Source: Porphyra umbilicalis | Lineage: Eukaryota > Rhodophyta > Bangiophyceae > Bangiales > Bangiaceae | DNA length: 64,000 nucleotides | Direction of reading: 5' to 3' | NCBI GenBank assembly: GCA_002049455.2 | Contig: KV918781.1 | Location: 62,001 to 126,000 of the forward strand | Part shown: positions 34,475 through 44,237 of the stretch, piece by piece | Layout: every line of letters begins with the position of its first letter | Position numbering within the stretch: position 1 is the stretch's first letter | Made by a program: the position numbers and the translations under genes | Notes under the pieces: model-generated | The model's input: only the letters and a program-made list of their open reading frames with translations | Databases searched by the model: none | Told to the model about the DNA's origin: nothing

Positions 34475-35015
34475 AAGGAAGGCGACGACCGCCCTAGCTG
34501 CAGTCGTCCAGCGGGACGGGGAGTTTGAGGATGTGGGCGAGGATGAGCTCCTGCCGGTGGACTGGATGCCGGGTGAGGATGAGCCCGTGAAGGGGGGCCG
34601 TCGCTATCGGCTTGATGGGGTGCTTCTCGACAGTGACGACGACCCAGATGGTGAAGAGAACGCGACTATGGCCGGTGGGGACTTCCACGTGATGGGCGCT
34701 GACGAGGCTGGCTGCGGGGTCTCGTTGCTGAAGGCTGCGGTTGAAGACACTGCCATCGCGTCGGTGCTGCCGTCTGCGGATATCGTGGACGCTGTCCTGG
34801 GGGGGACCATCCCGTACGCGGCTGACGCATTGGGACGAGAGCATCTGTGTGACAAGCTGTCGGAGGACCTCATGATGCTGCAGTTGTTAATTGAGCGAGT
34901 GCGCGGGCCCGACTTTGTCGCGTGGGCCTGGAGGGATGGGGCTCTTTTGCGTGGCATTGCACGGGCCGCCGAGCGCCCCCGTCCCCATCTGCTTTGCAAG
35001 CTTATTGCTTGTTGA
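34323..35015 (+). CDS. Acidic protein with a polyalanine tract
   Basis: ATG 34323 opens 230 residues. The frame is also open upstream to 34251, where ESDEDDDDTADEV-like acidic codons follow a plausible acceptor AG. That suggests this is the 3' exon of a gene beginning in the previous ORF. A GCG/GGC trinucleotide run (about 34405-34473) encodes some 20 alanines. Downstream lie acidic GEFEDVGEDELLPVDWMPGE and a helical C-terminus (LSEDLMMLQLLIERVRG). Family unknown. Confidence 0.4.
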
Positions 35016-35489
35016 GGAGGCGGTGACGTCGCAATCGCTCGACTATTCTGCCGCGGCGAGCGGCAGCGCCAAGGCCGGCGGCGACGGCGGGGGCGGTGCC
35101 GGTGGCGGTGGCCAGGGGGGTGGGGGGGGAGTGCAAACGATGCCATGGTCGTAGAGGAAGACTGGCTTCCATCCCCCACATGCCGATGTGGAGTGCGCTG
35201 CGGCCGCGTTCCACCACGTCGTGTACAGCGCACTTCCGGTGCGTTGAGCCCGACGGCCGCGGCGGGGCATTCTTCATCGCGTTGAGACGCTTCAAACGCT
35301 GTAAAGCAATACACCCCCGTCCGCCCGGAAAGTTAATCCACATGAGCTTGAAGAAAAAATCGGACCTGATGACCACGCACAGGCCGATTTCAGATTCCAA
35401 TGTGGGTCCCCATTGCCAGCAATGACATTTACGTCCCACCCCCAGTGAAGAGCCACTGCGCTGGGGAAAGGGCAGGGTCAGCCCGAGGC

Positions 35490-35870
35490 CTCTGTGCGGC
35501 GCGGCCATGAGCATCGCCAGCACCTCGCGCAGCCGCAACACGTGCGCGTCGTGGCCCGCCACCGTCGCCCGCGGGAGCGGGGCGGGGAATTCGGGCTCGG
35601 GTACAGCGTCGCCCGTCTAGCCCCGCCGGCGGCGCTTTGGGGCTCCGCCCGACACTAGCCGGTCGGAGCGGGCGCGCTTGGCGCCCACGGGGCGCACCAG
35701 CGAGCCGCCTGCCTCGACAGGCAGGGGGGGGGGGTGGGCGCACGCGATTGGCGGCGCTCGCGGCGCTCGCAGGCGCCGCCGCCGCACGCGGGTGGGGCGG
35801 CAGCATGTGGCGGCGCACCACAACGAGCGACGCCACGGCGTCCTGCACGGCGGCATGCGCCGCGTCCCGC
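35490..35870 (-). pseudogene. Truncated duplicate of the ATAD2-like gene 5' part
   Basis: About 380 bp align base for base with 38510-38830. Shared features include the GHDAHVLRLREVLA-coding segment, the KRRRRG basic motif and the polyglycine/proline block. The copy stops before the Walker A motif and carries an in-frame stop on the minus strand (complement of the 'ctag' near 35619). Both copies have the same orientation, about 3 kb apart. Confidence 0.8.
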
Positions 35871-36760
35871 GCGCAGCGCCCACCACGAGACGTGCCGCGC
35901 GGCGACATGGTGCTGCAGACGGGGGGTCGACGGGCCAGCGCGGTCAAACGACAGGGCGGCCCCGTGCGCACCCGCGCAGCCGAGCGAGCCGCGCGCGCAT
36001 GCACGAGGGCGCCTCGGTGTGGTGGCGACGCCGTCGGCAGCGATCGTAGTCGCATCGACCAGTTCGTTTTTATACCCGCTGACAACCGGAAGGGCACCTT
36101 TCATTATTTAATCACGGATGTTTGTATAAATATTCCAGCCTGCGGATCTGGAATGACGTGGCACATGATTTTCTTATCTGAGAACTGATTGTGTGAAGAA
36201 CTCGTACAGACATTTGCTTGGGTGCTGTTTCCAACAGGACAACAGGAGCGCCCCGGCGGGAACGGAAAATACCCCCGACCACGCAAGGCTGTCCCGATGC
36301 GAGCCGTGATTTTCTTTTCCGGTGGGGATGAAATTAAGCCTTTATCAGTGCAGCCGACGCGATAGAGCGGCGACGCCTGTGCACACCCCCTGGCGCGGGC
36401 CCGGACGCGTGCAGCCAAGCGGGACAGACCACGCGACCGTTGGCAGCGGCGCTGTGTCGCCACACCGGGCGAGGCGTTGCCGGATTGTCGACATCTCGTT
36501 TGACAGTTCTTGCAAAAGAGGAATTACAAACACCCAAGACGTGGAAATCTCCCTTCACAGACGGTATACAGTGGTGTAAACATACGCGGGGATCCGTACA
36601 GTACCGGTATACTGTCACGTGACGACCTCGGCCAATCGCATCCACGTTACGTCGGCATACCGTGCCACGCGCACGGACCACCCACTCGCAGGAGCAATGG
36701 ACGGTCGACGCACGCCGCTCGGCTGCGGCGGTTTGTGGCTGCCACACCCCCCCCCCCACC
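35871..36760. other. No recognised gene
   Basis: GC-rich overlapping ORFs without domains lie near the duplicate. An AT-richer stretch at 36090-36340 has no ORF of note. Confidence 0.4.
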
Positions 36761-39101
36761 CTACATGTCGCAGCGGCGAACGGGATGGGTGCTGCGCTTG
36801 CCCCGCTCCGCTCGGGGTGTCGGCGCGGTCGACGCCTCGCCCGACGGTTGGACAGGCGTCTTGTCAGTCGCGGCTCGTGTGCCACGCGGCGCGCCAGACG
36901 CGTCACTGTCTATGGCGAGACCACGGGCGCCGCGGTCGCCTGCGAGGGGGCGGTCAGCGTTCGTGTCGCGGCTACTGGCGCGGTGCCCCACAGGTGCGGC
37001 AGCAGCCACACCGTCCGGTGCGTGCGAGGCCGACCGAGCGGCACGTGCGCCACCGAGGGACGTGCGGCCGCCGCTCTCAGACAGCTGGTCGATGGCCGCC
37101 AGCACCGTCACCACCCACGCGTCAATCCGGTGCGCCACAGGCGCTGCCTCGTGTACGCTCGCGAGGGCGTCGAGGAGCTGCTGAAAAATGCGCTCCATCT
37201 CGTCCACGGGTGCGTGCGTGAGATGCACGCCGTCCAACGCCACGTCCAACTTGGTGACGCGGGCACGGGCGACGCCCGTCTTGTGCTTGCGCACGACCGC
37301 CTTGAGCGCGTCGACGACCGGGCACCAGTACTGCCGCCGCCGCTGCTCCGACGCCCGGTCCATGTGCACGACCGTCGACCACGTCGGCGCCCACGCGTTC
37401 GTCACGTCCTCGGTCGCGTTGGCAATGCCGAGCACCAACACGGGCGTGGCACAGCACCGCAGCCCCACCAGCGACTGCCCCATGCCCGCATGCCCCGAAA
37501 TCAAAAGGCGGTGCGGGAGGAAAGGCCACGCGGCGAGCATGGTGGCGGCAGACGCACTGGACGTCGGCCCGCCCACGGCCTGGGCGGCCCACTCGGCGCC
37601 GGGGGTGGTCAGCTTGTCCCGTGGAAAGCGCGTGTCGAGGACCCCCACCACCCGCGACACGGTCGGTTCGAAAAGCGCGCTCAGGCGCAACGGCAGCGGC
37701 CGGTGCAGCGCCGGGGATACCCCCGCCCGGGCGGTGTGCGCTCGGAAGGCCAGCGCCACGTCCCAGTCCGCGTGCGTCACGTCTGGGAGCGGCGGCGGCG
37801 GCGCCCCCCCCCCCCCCCCCCTTCCCCTCCGCACCACCCCCGACTGTCGCCGGGTCTGTGGCGACGGTCGCCACCGCCTCGAGCCACTGCGGGTCGGTCC
37901 GGCGCCACGCGCAGCACACGGCTTCGGTGGCGAGGCCCCGGATTTCCGCTCCCGACCAGCCGTCTGTGCGTCGGACGACGAACGAGACCGCCGTCTTGTC
38001 TGCCAACGTGCCTGCGTGCGACTCCATCAGCCGCCGGCGGTCGGACGCGTCGGGCAGCTGAAAGTCGAGCTCGAAGTCAAACCGGCCCGGACGCCGAAAC
38101 GCCGAGTCCAATAGGTCCACCCGGTTGGTAGCGGCGCGGACCAACACGCGACCGCGCGAGCAAAAGCCGTCGAGCAAGGCGAGAAGGGTGTTAAAGACCC
38201 GCGAGTGGTCGCGGTTGTCGTCGCGCGTCGCCGCGAGGGCGTCAAATTGGTCGAAAAACAAGATGGACGGGGCCGCCGCGGTCGCAGCGTCAAACAGGCG
38301 GCGCAGGCGGCGCAGGCGGCGCTCGCCCTCGCCGACGTACTTGGAGAGGATTTCGCCGCCGCGGATGAGGTACAGAGGCATGGAGGCGCCACCATTGGCA
38401 GCCCGCGAGTGCGAGGCGAGCACCCGGACGCTCAGCGTCTTGCCCGTCCCGGGCGGACCGGTCAGCAGCACACCCGGGGGAAAGGGCAGGGGCCGCCCGA
38501 CACCTCCTCCGCACGGCGTGGCGGTGAGCAGCGCCAGCACCTCGCGCAGCCGCGACACGTGCGCGTCGTGGCCCGCCACCGTTGCCCACGGGAGCGGGGC
38601 GGGGGGCTCGGGCTCGGGAATAATACCCTTCTCGCCCCGCCGGCGGCGCTTGGTCGCCCCGCCCGACACTGACCGGACGGTGCGGGCGCGCTTGGCCCCG
38701 ACGGGGCGCACCGGCGAGCCACCTGCGGCGACGGGCGGGGGGGGGGGCACGCGGTTGGCGGCGCTCGCAGCACTCGCCGGCGGCAGGGTGTGGCGGCGCC
38801 CGTCCAAGAGCGACGCCACGCCGTGCAGCCGCGCGGTGGCAGACTCCTCGTCTGTCTCTCGGGCGACGGGGCCGCTTGGGCCACGACGTGTGCGGGTGTG
38901 TGGCCGCAGGGGACGTGCGGCTGCCCAGTGACGACGGGACGCAGCTGCCGCCCACGAACGCGCACGGGACGGGCCCGGACACGGTCGACAGTCTACCGCG
39001 TCACAAGAAGGCGCCTGCCGGTGCGGTTTACCACTACGATACCACCACCACACAGCCACGTGCGTGTAGAGTGGGGATGTGTGTGGGATATACGCCTGCA
39101 T
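36761..39101 (-). CDS. ATAD2/Yta7-like AAA ATPase, frame broken at a C17 tract
   Basis: Residues count from ATG 39101; the true start is uncertain. Near residue 155 a basic KRRRRGEKG resembles a nuclear signal. Next come WATVAGHDAHVSRLREVLAL, Walker A GPPGTGKT (about 215), RGGEILSKYVGEGERRLRRL, SILFFDQFDALA (Walker B, about 284), sensor ATNRVDLLD and RRPGRFD. The ILSKYVGE and FFD..D.LA signatures point to ATAD2/Yta7, nuclear chromatin AAA proteins. At 37804-37820 a run of 17 C's breaks the frame. The second frame continues to 36761 with a degenerate AAA2 (HRLLISGHAGMGQS, as the GEPGFGQG site of ATAD2). The usual Walker B Glu is Gln (codon CAA). No bromodomain is seen. It may be a real gene with an assembly indel, or a decaying one. 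Confidence 0.75.
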
Positions 39102-40090
39102 GTGTGCACCTCGGAGAGGAGGTGCGAGCTTAAGCTCGGCCGACCTGGATCAAGGGTTGGGCGCGCGGTTTGAACACACACGCGTCTGTCAACGTGCTTG
39201 GGGCGTGCCAGGGCCCCGCTCAGCAGCGCGCGTCGGCGCCACAGGCGTCGGTCAAATGTGGACATGCTGTCTATCGCAGCCGCTCGCCCGGCGTGCGTGG
39301 CGCCCCGTTTGCATACACGCTCGTGTGTGTGTCAGTCTTTCGACGCTCTCTACGCTTGCGCGGCGCGCCGTATGAACCGTCTGGCATTGCCGACCTGTCT
39401 GAGGCCTGTATCGTCCCACAGCGCCATGCCGTGAGACCTGTCTGTCATGTTGCTCGACCCGCCGGCAATCGTACCGGCGCCTGTAAAAACGACGCCGGCC
39501 GGTTCACATGGGCGGCCCCGGTACGCTCAACGGAGCGCGTCATTGCGACGCCCCCCGCCGCCGCGCGTGACGGCGGCGCGGGGCGTCTCGTGCGCGCCGC
39601 CCCTCTCTTGATGAGCGCGGCTGCAGCCGCACGCCCCCTGCTGCCCCCCTGCTCCACCCCGGCCGGCAGACGGTGTCACCCGCCGTTGTGCCCCCCACCT
39701 GTACGGTGCGCGGTACGTTGGGGTATTGCCCACCTGGGTGACAGTGCCCGTACGCCTCTGGGGCACGCGACACACCCTGGTGTGTGGGGGTTTGTTCGAC
39801 AGGGCCCCACTCCCCGCGTCTCTAATGCGGCGGGTGTCGGCGGGCACGCCCGTGCTCGCCGGAACGACGCCATGCGGGTGGACGCACCCCCGTCCGTCGC
39901 AAGCAGCGAACATTCGCGTCGCGCGGCTGATACCGGCGCCGGTGCGTGCGGCACCGTCGCGCTGGGGGGCATTGGGGCGACACCCGGCGGCGACGCAGAC
40001 GACTTGTCGTCTACAGACGAGGAGGAGGCGCCCGGCACATTGACGGCGCTGTGAGCGCGTCGCGGCCGCACCACGGCGCGGCGGTCGGCC
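39102..40090. other. No recognised gene
   Basis: GC-rich ORFs are open on both strands and none has a domain. It separates the minus-strand ATPase from the plus-strand Fanzor region, so promoters for both may lie here, but none can be pointed to. Confidence 0.4.
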
Positions 40091-41140
40091 ATGATGGCGG
40101 GCGGTGGTGCTGGCAGCGGCAATGGCGCACGGGCGGGTGTGGCAGACGGCAACGGGCCCGCGAGTGGGGGCACCGCTGGCGGCGGCGCACGGGCCGTGGC
40201 CGCGACCACCAGAGTCGGTGCCGCGGGCGGTCCCGGCGACGACGCTCGTGCCTCGGCGAATGGCGGCGACCACGGCGGTCTGCTCCCACGGGTGGGGGGG
40301 GGTGCCCCCGACACCCGCCCACAAGCAATGGGGGGTGTCCCCGCGCGCCTTGCACGGTCGGCGAGTGTCCCAAGCGGCCCCCGTGTGCCCGGCGGGGTGC
40401 CCCCCCCGTCAGCAGCAGTGACCGACCCCGCCCCACAGACAGCTGGTGGGAGCGGCGGTGGGGACGGCGGGGGCGGGGACGGCCCCGTCGACGGAACCGT
40501 CGACAAGGACCTCGACCGTGACGACGCCGTCACGCGTCTGGGTGCGACCGGCGGGGACGCGGCCATCAAGGCTGGCGGCCACGTAGACGCCGCGCGACAA
40601 TGTGCCGCATCTGCCGTGCGGTCCGCGACGGTCGAAGTCGCCGCCGCCGCCTTCGCGTGCGAGGCGGCCGGCAACGTGGGGCCGGTAGGCCCCTTGCGAG
40701 ACGCGAGCACCCGGCTGGCCAAGCTGCTCGCAGCAAACCCCGTGCACGCGCGGGGCACTACGTCGTACGCGTCGGCAGCGCTGGGCGACGCCGAGTCGGC
40801 CTCGACCGCAGTGCTGCGAGCCGTCGACGCGGTGACCGTGCCGTCGCACCGACCACCCGCTGCTGTCCCTGGGGACGGCGGCGCGGCAGACGCTGCCGCC
40901 GGCGCTGCGACAGGTGCCAACAATGCCGCGGTGGTCGCCTGTCGGCGCCTGCGCGCGCGCGCCCGGCACGCCGCAAGCAGCGTCCTGTCCGCGGCCAAGG
41001 GCTTGATACCCATGGCAACTTCGACGCGGGGGACCAGCCGGGCGACGACGCGGGTGCCGGCGCTGGGGGCGCGCCGGCGAGCGGCGGCGGCGGCACGCGT
41101 GGCCGCCTGCGCCGATGCGGCGGCTGCGGGACAACTGTGA
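40091..41140 (+). CDS. Ala/Gly-rich ORF upstream of Fanzor
   Basis: ATG 40091 opens 349 codons to TGA 41140. The first half is Gly/Ala/Pro low complexity. The second half is an Ala-rich helical sequence with scattered cysteines (VDAARQCAASAVRSATVEVA, ARHAASSVLSAAKGLIP). A 533-codon ORF covers the opposite strand. The plus frame is preferred because it shares composition with the Ala-rich helices of the Fanzor ORF downstream. No family is recognised, and it could be non-coding. Confidence 0.3.
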   Translation: MMAGGGAGSGNGARAGVADGNGPASGGTAGGGARAVAATTRVGAAGGPGDDARASANGGDHGGLLPRVGGGAPDTRPQAMGGVPARLARSASVPSGPRVPGGVPPPSAAVTDPAPQTAGGSGGGDGGGGDGPVDGTVDKDLDRDDAVTRLGATGGDAAIKAGGHVDAARQCAASAVRSATVEVAAAAFACEAAGNVGPVGPLRDASTRLAKLLAANPVHARGTTSYASAALGDAESASTAVLRAVDAVTVPSHRPPAAVPGDGGAADAAAGAATGANNAAVVACRRLRARARHAASSVLSAAKGLIPMATSTRGTSRATTRVPALGARRRAAAAARVAACADAAAAGQL

Positions 41141-41269
41141 CGGTCCGTCACCTCGCCCCCACACTCGGGGAACCAGATTCCCCGGAAATATGCCCCACGA
41201 ACGCATATTTCAAATTGTTCCGTTGGCGACCCACTTGTGATCACCTCGTGGCCCACCAACCACAACCGC

Positions 41270-41292
41270 AATCCCAATACTTCCTTGGGATT
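41270..41292 (+). other. 8-bp perfect hairpin upstream of Fanzor
   Basis: AATCCCAA (41270-41277) pairs with TTGGGATT (41285-41292) around the 7-nt loop TACTTCC. It sits in a 300-bp AT-richer segment between the Ala-rich ORF and the Fanzor frame. It might belong to the left end of a mobile unit, which is speculative. Confidence 0.5.
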
Positions 41293-41504
41293 CGTAACCC
41301 CCCGAGCGGGCCCCTGCTTAAGGGCCTAATTGTGTGTAAACCCAACTTGGATTATCGACTTATGTTACTTTACGCCCTTGACCCCGGGGCGCCGCGAGGG
41401 TGTCACGTAGCACCCTTCCCCCGCCTCTACTCAAGGCGGTATTCGAAGTTTCGGCCGTCCTCCGGGTTATGGGCCCAGTGGGCGCTGAGGGGAGGGTTCT
41501 CCGT

Positions 41505-41625
41505 GGGTCCTTTGAGGGTGTCTGAGGAGGGTTTTCTGAGGGTCCTTTGAGGGTGTTTGAGGAGGTTTTTCCGAGGGTCCTTTGAGGGTGTCTGAGGAGG
41601 GTTTTCCGAGGGTCCGAGGGGAACG
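41505..41625. repeat. 35-bp tandem repeat, about 3.3 units
   Basis: Units beginning GGGTCCTTTGAGGGTGT(C/T)T follow one another at 35-bp spacing, ending with a partial GGGTCCGAGGG. The repeat lies just before the open frame of the Fanzor N-terminal segment. Confidence 0.9.
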
Positions 41626-41646
41626 GATGGGATAAGAGGGTGAGGC

Positions 41647-43449
41647 GTGAGTGTCGCCTCGAGGCCTTCGACGCGGGCAAGTAAACTTCCGGTCACACAA
41701 CTCGTGTTTGTCGCTCGGGGCGCCTTTCCCAGGTCGACGCCGTGCGTGTCTGCTCTTCGTGGTTTCCTTTCGGGGTGGGTATTCCCCGACAGGACTACCC
41801 GGCGACACGGTTTGGCTCGCCCTCCCCCCAACTGCGTGGCGTGGGCTGAGCGTGTTGTTTCAACAACGGGGCACAATGTGCGGACGTGTCCAGCCGACGC
41901 AGCCGCCAAGGTTGCGCACACGGCGCGCGTGGCGGCGGCCCGGGCGACCAAGGGCGCCGCGGCCGGCAGCGACCGTAACAGGTGCGGTGCCTGCCACGCG
42001 CGGGGCCACACGCGCGCAAGCGCAGCGTGTCCGCTGCGTGCCGTCACCCACGGCTGGTCGGGCCACAATGAGGACCGTGGCCGCGACTTGGCGTGCGCCG
42101 ACCAGTACCGCATGACGGGGGAGGTGACGACGACGGTGGCCGTGTCGGTCGACCGGTTTTTTGGCGTCTGGCGGCGGAGCCTCCTGCGGCCGCCCACAGA
42201 CTGTGCGCCGCCAGCGGGACGCCGGCCGACCACCTCGGCTCATCGCAAGACCGAGGCGTCTGTCGAGGCCGTCACCAATGCGGCGGCGGGCGCGGCTGCG
42301 CTGACAGAGTTGGAAACGGCGCAGGCGCAGCAGTTGCGCCTCGTCTTCATTGTCATGGACGGCACGATGCGGTACCTGCTCGAGCGCGTCGACGGTGGTG
42401 GCGGCGGGCTGGGTGCGGGTGGTGGTGGCGGCGGCCGACGCACGCTCGACGAGTTTATGGCGGCCGTGCCGGCGTTGCTGACGGGCAGCTACGGGCTTGC
42501 CTGGAAGGAGGTCGCTTCGACAGTCTCTTGCTGCGGTGTCCACGCGTTTGGCGGCGCCCCCCGGCGGGCGTGTGCGTCGTGCTCGGGGCGGCGCGCAAAC
42601 GTCAAGCAACGTGGAGATGACAAGGCAGCAACCGGTGACGGCGATTACACCGCCTCTGTGGCCGCGTCGGTGGCAGTGGCGGCGGCCGTCACCGAGCCAG
42701 AGCAGCTGCCGTGCAGCACGCTGCTGCCGAGTCCGGCCGACACGGGCGGCTGGGCGACCGTCACAACGTCCGTTGAAAACCTCTATGTGACGTACGTCAC
42801 GTCGGCGGTCAAGGCTATTGCAAAGTGGATCGTCCTCGCGGTCTACCCGCAGACCCCGGGCGTGTCAGACGGGCACCCCCACGCGGCACTGGTCGACGCG
42901 CTTGTGTGCGGCCTGCACGCTGCCGACGGCAGCCGCCCGCCGATGGTAGGGTGGCCGGCGGGCACGCCTGCAGCGGAAGGGCAAGACATGGCGGCCGCCG
43001 CGACGCTGGCCTACGACAGCGTCCTCGTGTACACGGATTGCGGCGGTCGGCGGCGCTCGCTGCTGCACCTAAACACGTTGGCCCTGCGACAGCGGCCACT
43101 GCACGTCTACCCGTTGCTGCACTATGCCCAGGCCCTGTGCGTCGGCGCCGGCATCAAGGCGGCCGACACGTCACCCCGCCGAGTCGCTCCGTGCACCACG
43201 TACGCGCGCGTCAGCGGCATGCTTCTCCGTCGGCGTCTGCCGGTTCACGGGGGGTCCATCCCACCACAGACGGCCGACGGTTCGGTCGTGAAGGCGTTGC
43301 TCCGCCGCGCGGGCATCATCGGCGCCTCGACGCTCGTTGGCCCCTCCATCGTGTCGGACGGCCGCCGGCGCGCACTTTACGATACGACACCCCGCCACTG
43401 CCGCGCCGACGGCGGCCGCTCGGCGGGCGCGCCGCAGGGCGGCCAGTGA
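41647..43449 (+). CDS. Fanzor N-terminal segment
   Basis: A 600-codon open frame opens at GTG 41647; the true start is not resolved. It holds a zinc-knuckle-like CGACHARGHTRASAAC near residue 120. Further on come VENLYVTYVTSAVKAIAKWI, HVYPLLHYAQALCVGAGIKA and TADGSVVKALL, which resemble the 'slxPl' and 'TDGvsv' blocks that precede RuvC-I in long Fanzor proteins. It lies directly upstream of, and in the same orientation as, the RuvC segments. On its own the assignment is weaker than for those segments. It ends at TGA 43447, ahead of a G11 run. Confidence 0.55.
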   Translation: MSVASRPSTRASKLPVTQLVFVARGAFPRSTPCVSALRGFLSGWVFPDRTTRRHGLARPPPNCVAWAERVVSTTGHNVRTCPADAAAKVAHTARVAAARATKGAAAGSDRNRCGACHARGHTRASAACPLRAVTHGWSGHNEDRGRDLACADQYRMTGEVTTTVAVSVDRFFGVWRRSLLRPPTDCAPPAGRRPTTSAHRKTEASVEAVTNAAAGAAALTELETAQAQQLRLVFIVMDGTMRYLLERVDGGGGGLGAGGGGGGRRTLDEFMAAVPALLTGSYGLAWKEVASTVSCCGVHAFGGAPRRACASCSGRRANVKQRGDDKAATGDGDYTASVAASVAVAAAVTEPEQLPCSTLLPSPADTGGWATVTTSVENLYVTYVTSAVKAIAKWIVLAVYPQTPGVSDGHPHAALVDALVCGLHAADGSRPPMVGWPAGTPAAEGQDMAAAATLAYDSVLVYTDCGGRRRSLLHLNTLALRQRPLHVYPLLHYAQALCVGAGIKAADTSPRRVAPCTTYARVSGMLLRRRLPVHGGSIPPQTADGSVVKALLRRAGIIGASTLVGPSIVSDGRRRALYDTTPRHCRADGGRSAGAPQGGQ

Positions 43450-43747
43450 CGGTCGCGGGGGGGGGGGTCCGACCAAGACGGCGAGCGTGCGTACGCAGCT
43501 CGACCGAATGGCGTTTGCGCCCGATATTGTCAAGGCGCTCGTCTTTGTCGGGTGGGACCCGGGGGTCGCGTTCATCGTCGCTGCCTACTGCCCCGGCGCA
43601 ATGCCGTTTGAGCTCTCAACGGCACCGCACCTGCACGCGTACCGGGCGTATCGGGCGCTGCGGCTTGCAGCCGACGTGCTCGCGCGGGCGGCCATGGCCG
43701 CGACCGCAGCTGCAGAAGTCACGTGCGGCGCAGCGGTCGATTACTGA
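43450..43747 (+). CDS. Fanzor RuvC-I segment
   Basis: In the next frame the sequence QLDRMAFAPDIVKALVFVGW is followed by DPGVAFIVAAYCPG. Hydrophobic residues leading into DPG are the signature of the first RuvC catalytic aspartate in TnpB and Fanzor nucleases; here Asp is GAC 43556-43558. The frame closes at TGA 43745-43747. It is joined to neighbours only by a change of frame. Confidence 0.7.
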
Positions 43748-44210
43748 CGACCGTCGACACGCTGCGTGCAACAGTAGCCCAGATTGTTCGTGCGGCCAAG
43801 GTCACCGCGGCGGACCTACCCATCGGCGGCGGTGACGCGGTGTGCGGGATGACCAAAAAGCGCGGCCGTGGCGCGCTCGGCGCGTCGACCGGGGCGGAGG
43901 GGTCTCCCCCAAAGCAGAGGCGTGGAGCTTTGGTGGGCCCGGCCACACCGGCGGCGCAGGCGTCTTTGCCGCCTTTGGAGCACGCACCGACGGAGCCGGC
44001 CGCTGCGCTGGACCCCGCCCCCCCCCTGACCCGCCGAAGCCGCCGCGGTACACGCAGCCGGCATACGGCGACGCGTGGCTGACGCCCGTGCAGCGGCAAG
44101 AGGTCGCCCGCAAGCGGGGGACGAGCGGCCCCGACGGTCGGCGGCCACTTCTGACGCGCCTGCGCGCGCTCGCACACGCCGCGGTCAACGACGGCGGCGT
44201 CCAACCGTGA
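43723..44210 (+). CDS. Fanzor linker segments between RuvC-I and RuvC-II
   Basis: Protein-like sequence continues as GRLLTTVDTLRATVAQIVRA in one frame (from about 43730). It then moves to the frame of the downstream segment near the C9 run at 44018-44026, reading PPRYTQPAYGDAWLTPVQRQ and LLTRLRALAHAAVNDGG. This frame stops at TGA 44208, and a second TGA follows at 44235, three bases before the ATG of the next segment. Either small introns or real damage separates them. GT and AG dinucleotides exist, but I cannot choose a splice pair. Confidence 0.5.
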
Positions 44211-44237
44211 CGCCTCCCCAACCACGTGTGTGTGTGA

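Noticed and set aside
37122..37800. Distal part of the minus-strand 659-codon ORF after the C17 run
   Set aside because: Arg/Ala/Gly-rich out-of-frame reading; the protein-like AAA2 remnant is in the other frame ending at 36761.
39676..41277. 533-codon minus-strand ORF opposite the Ala-rich ORF
   Set aside because: It is a stop-poor shadow of GC-rich sequence; Ala/Pro/Arg composition with no domain.
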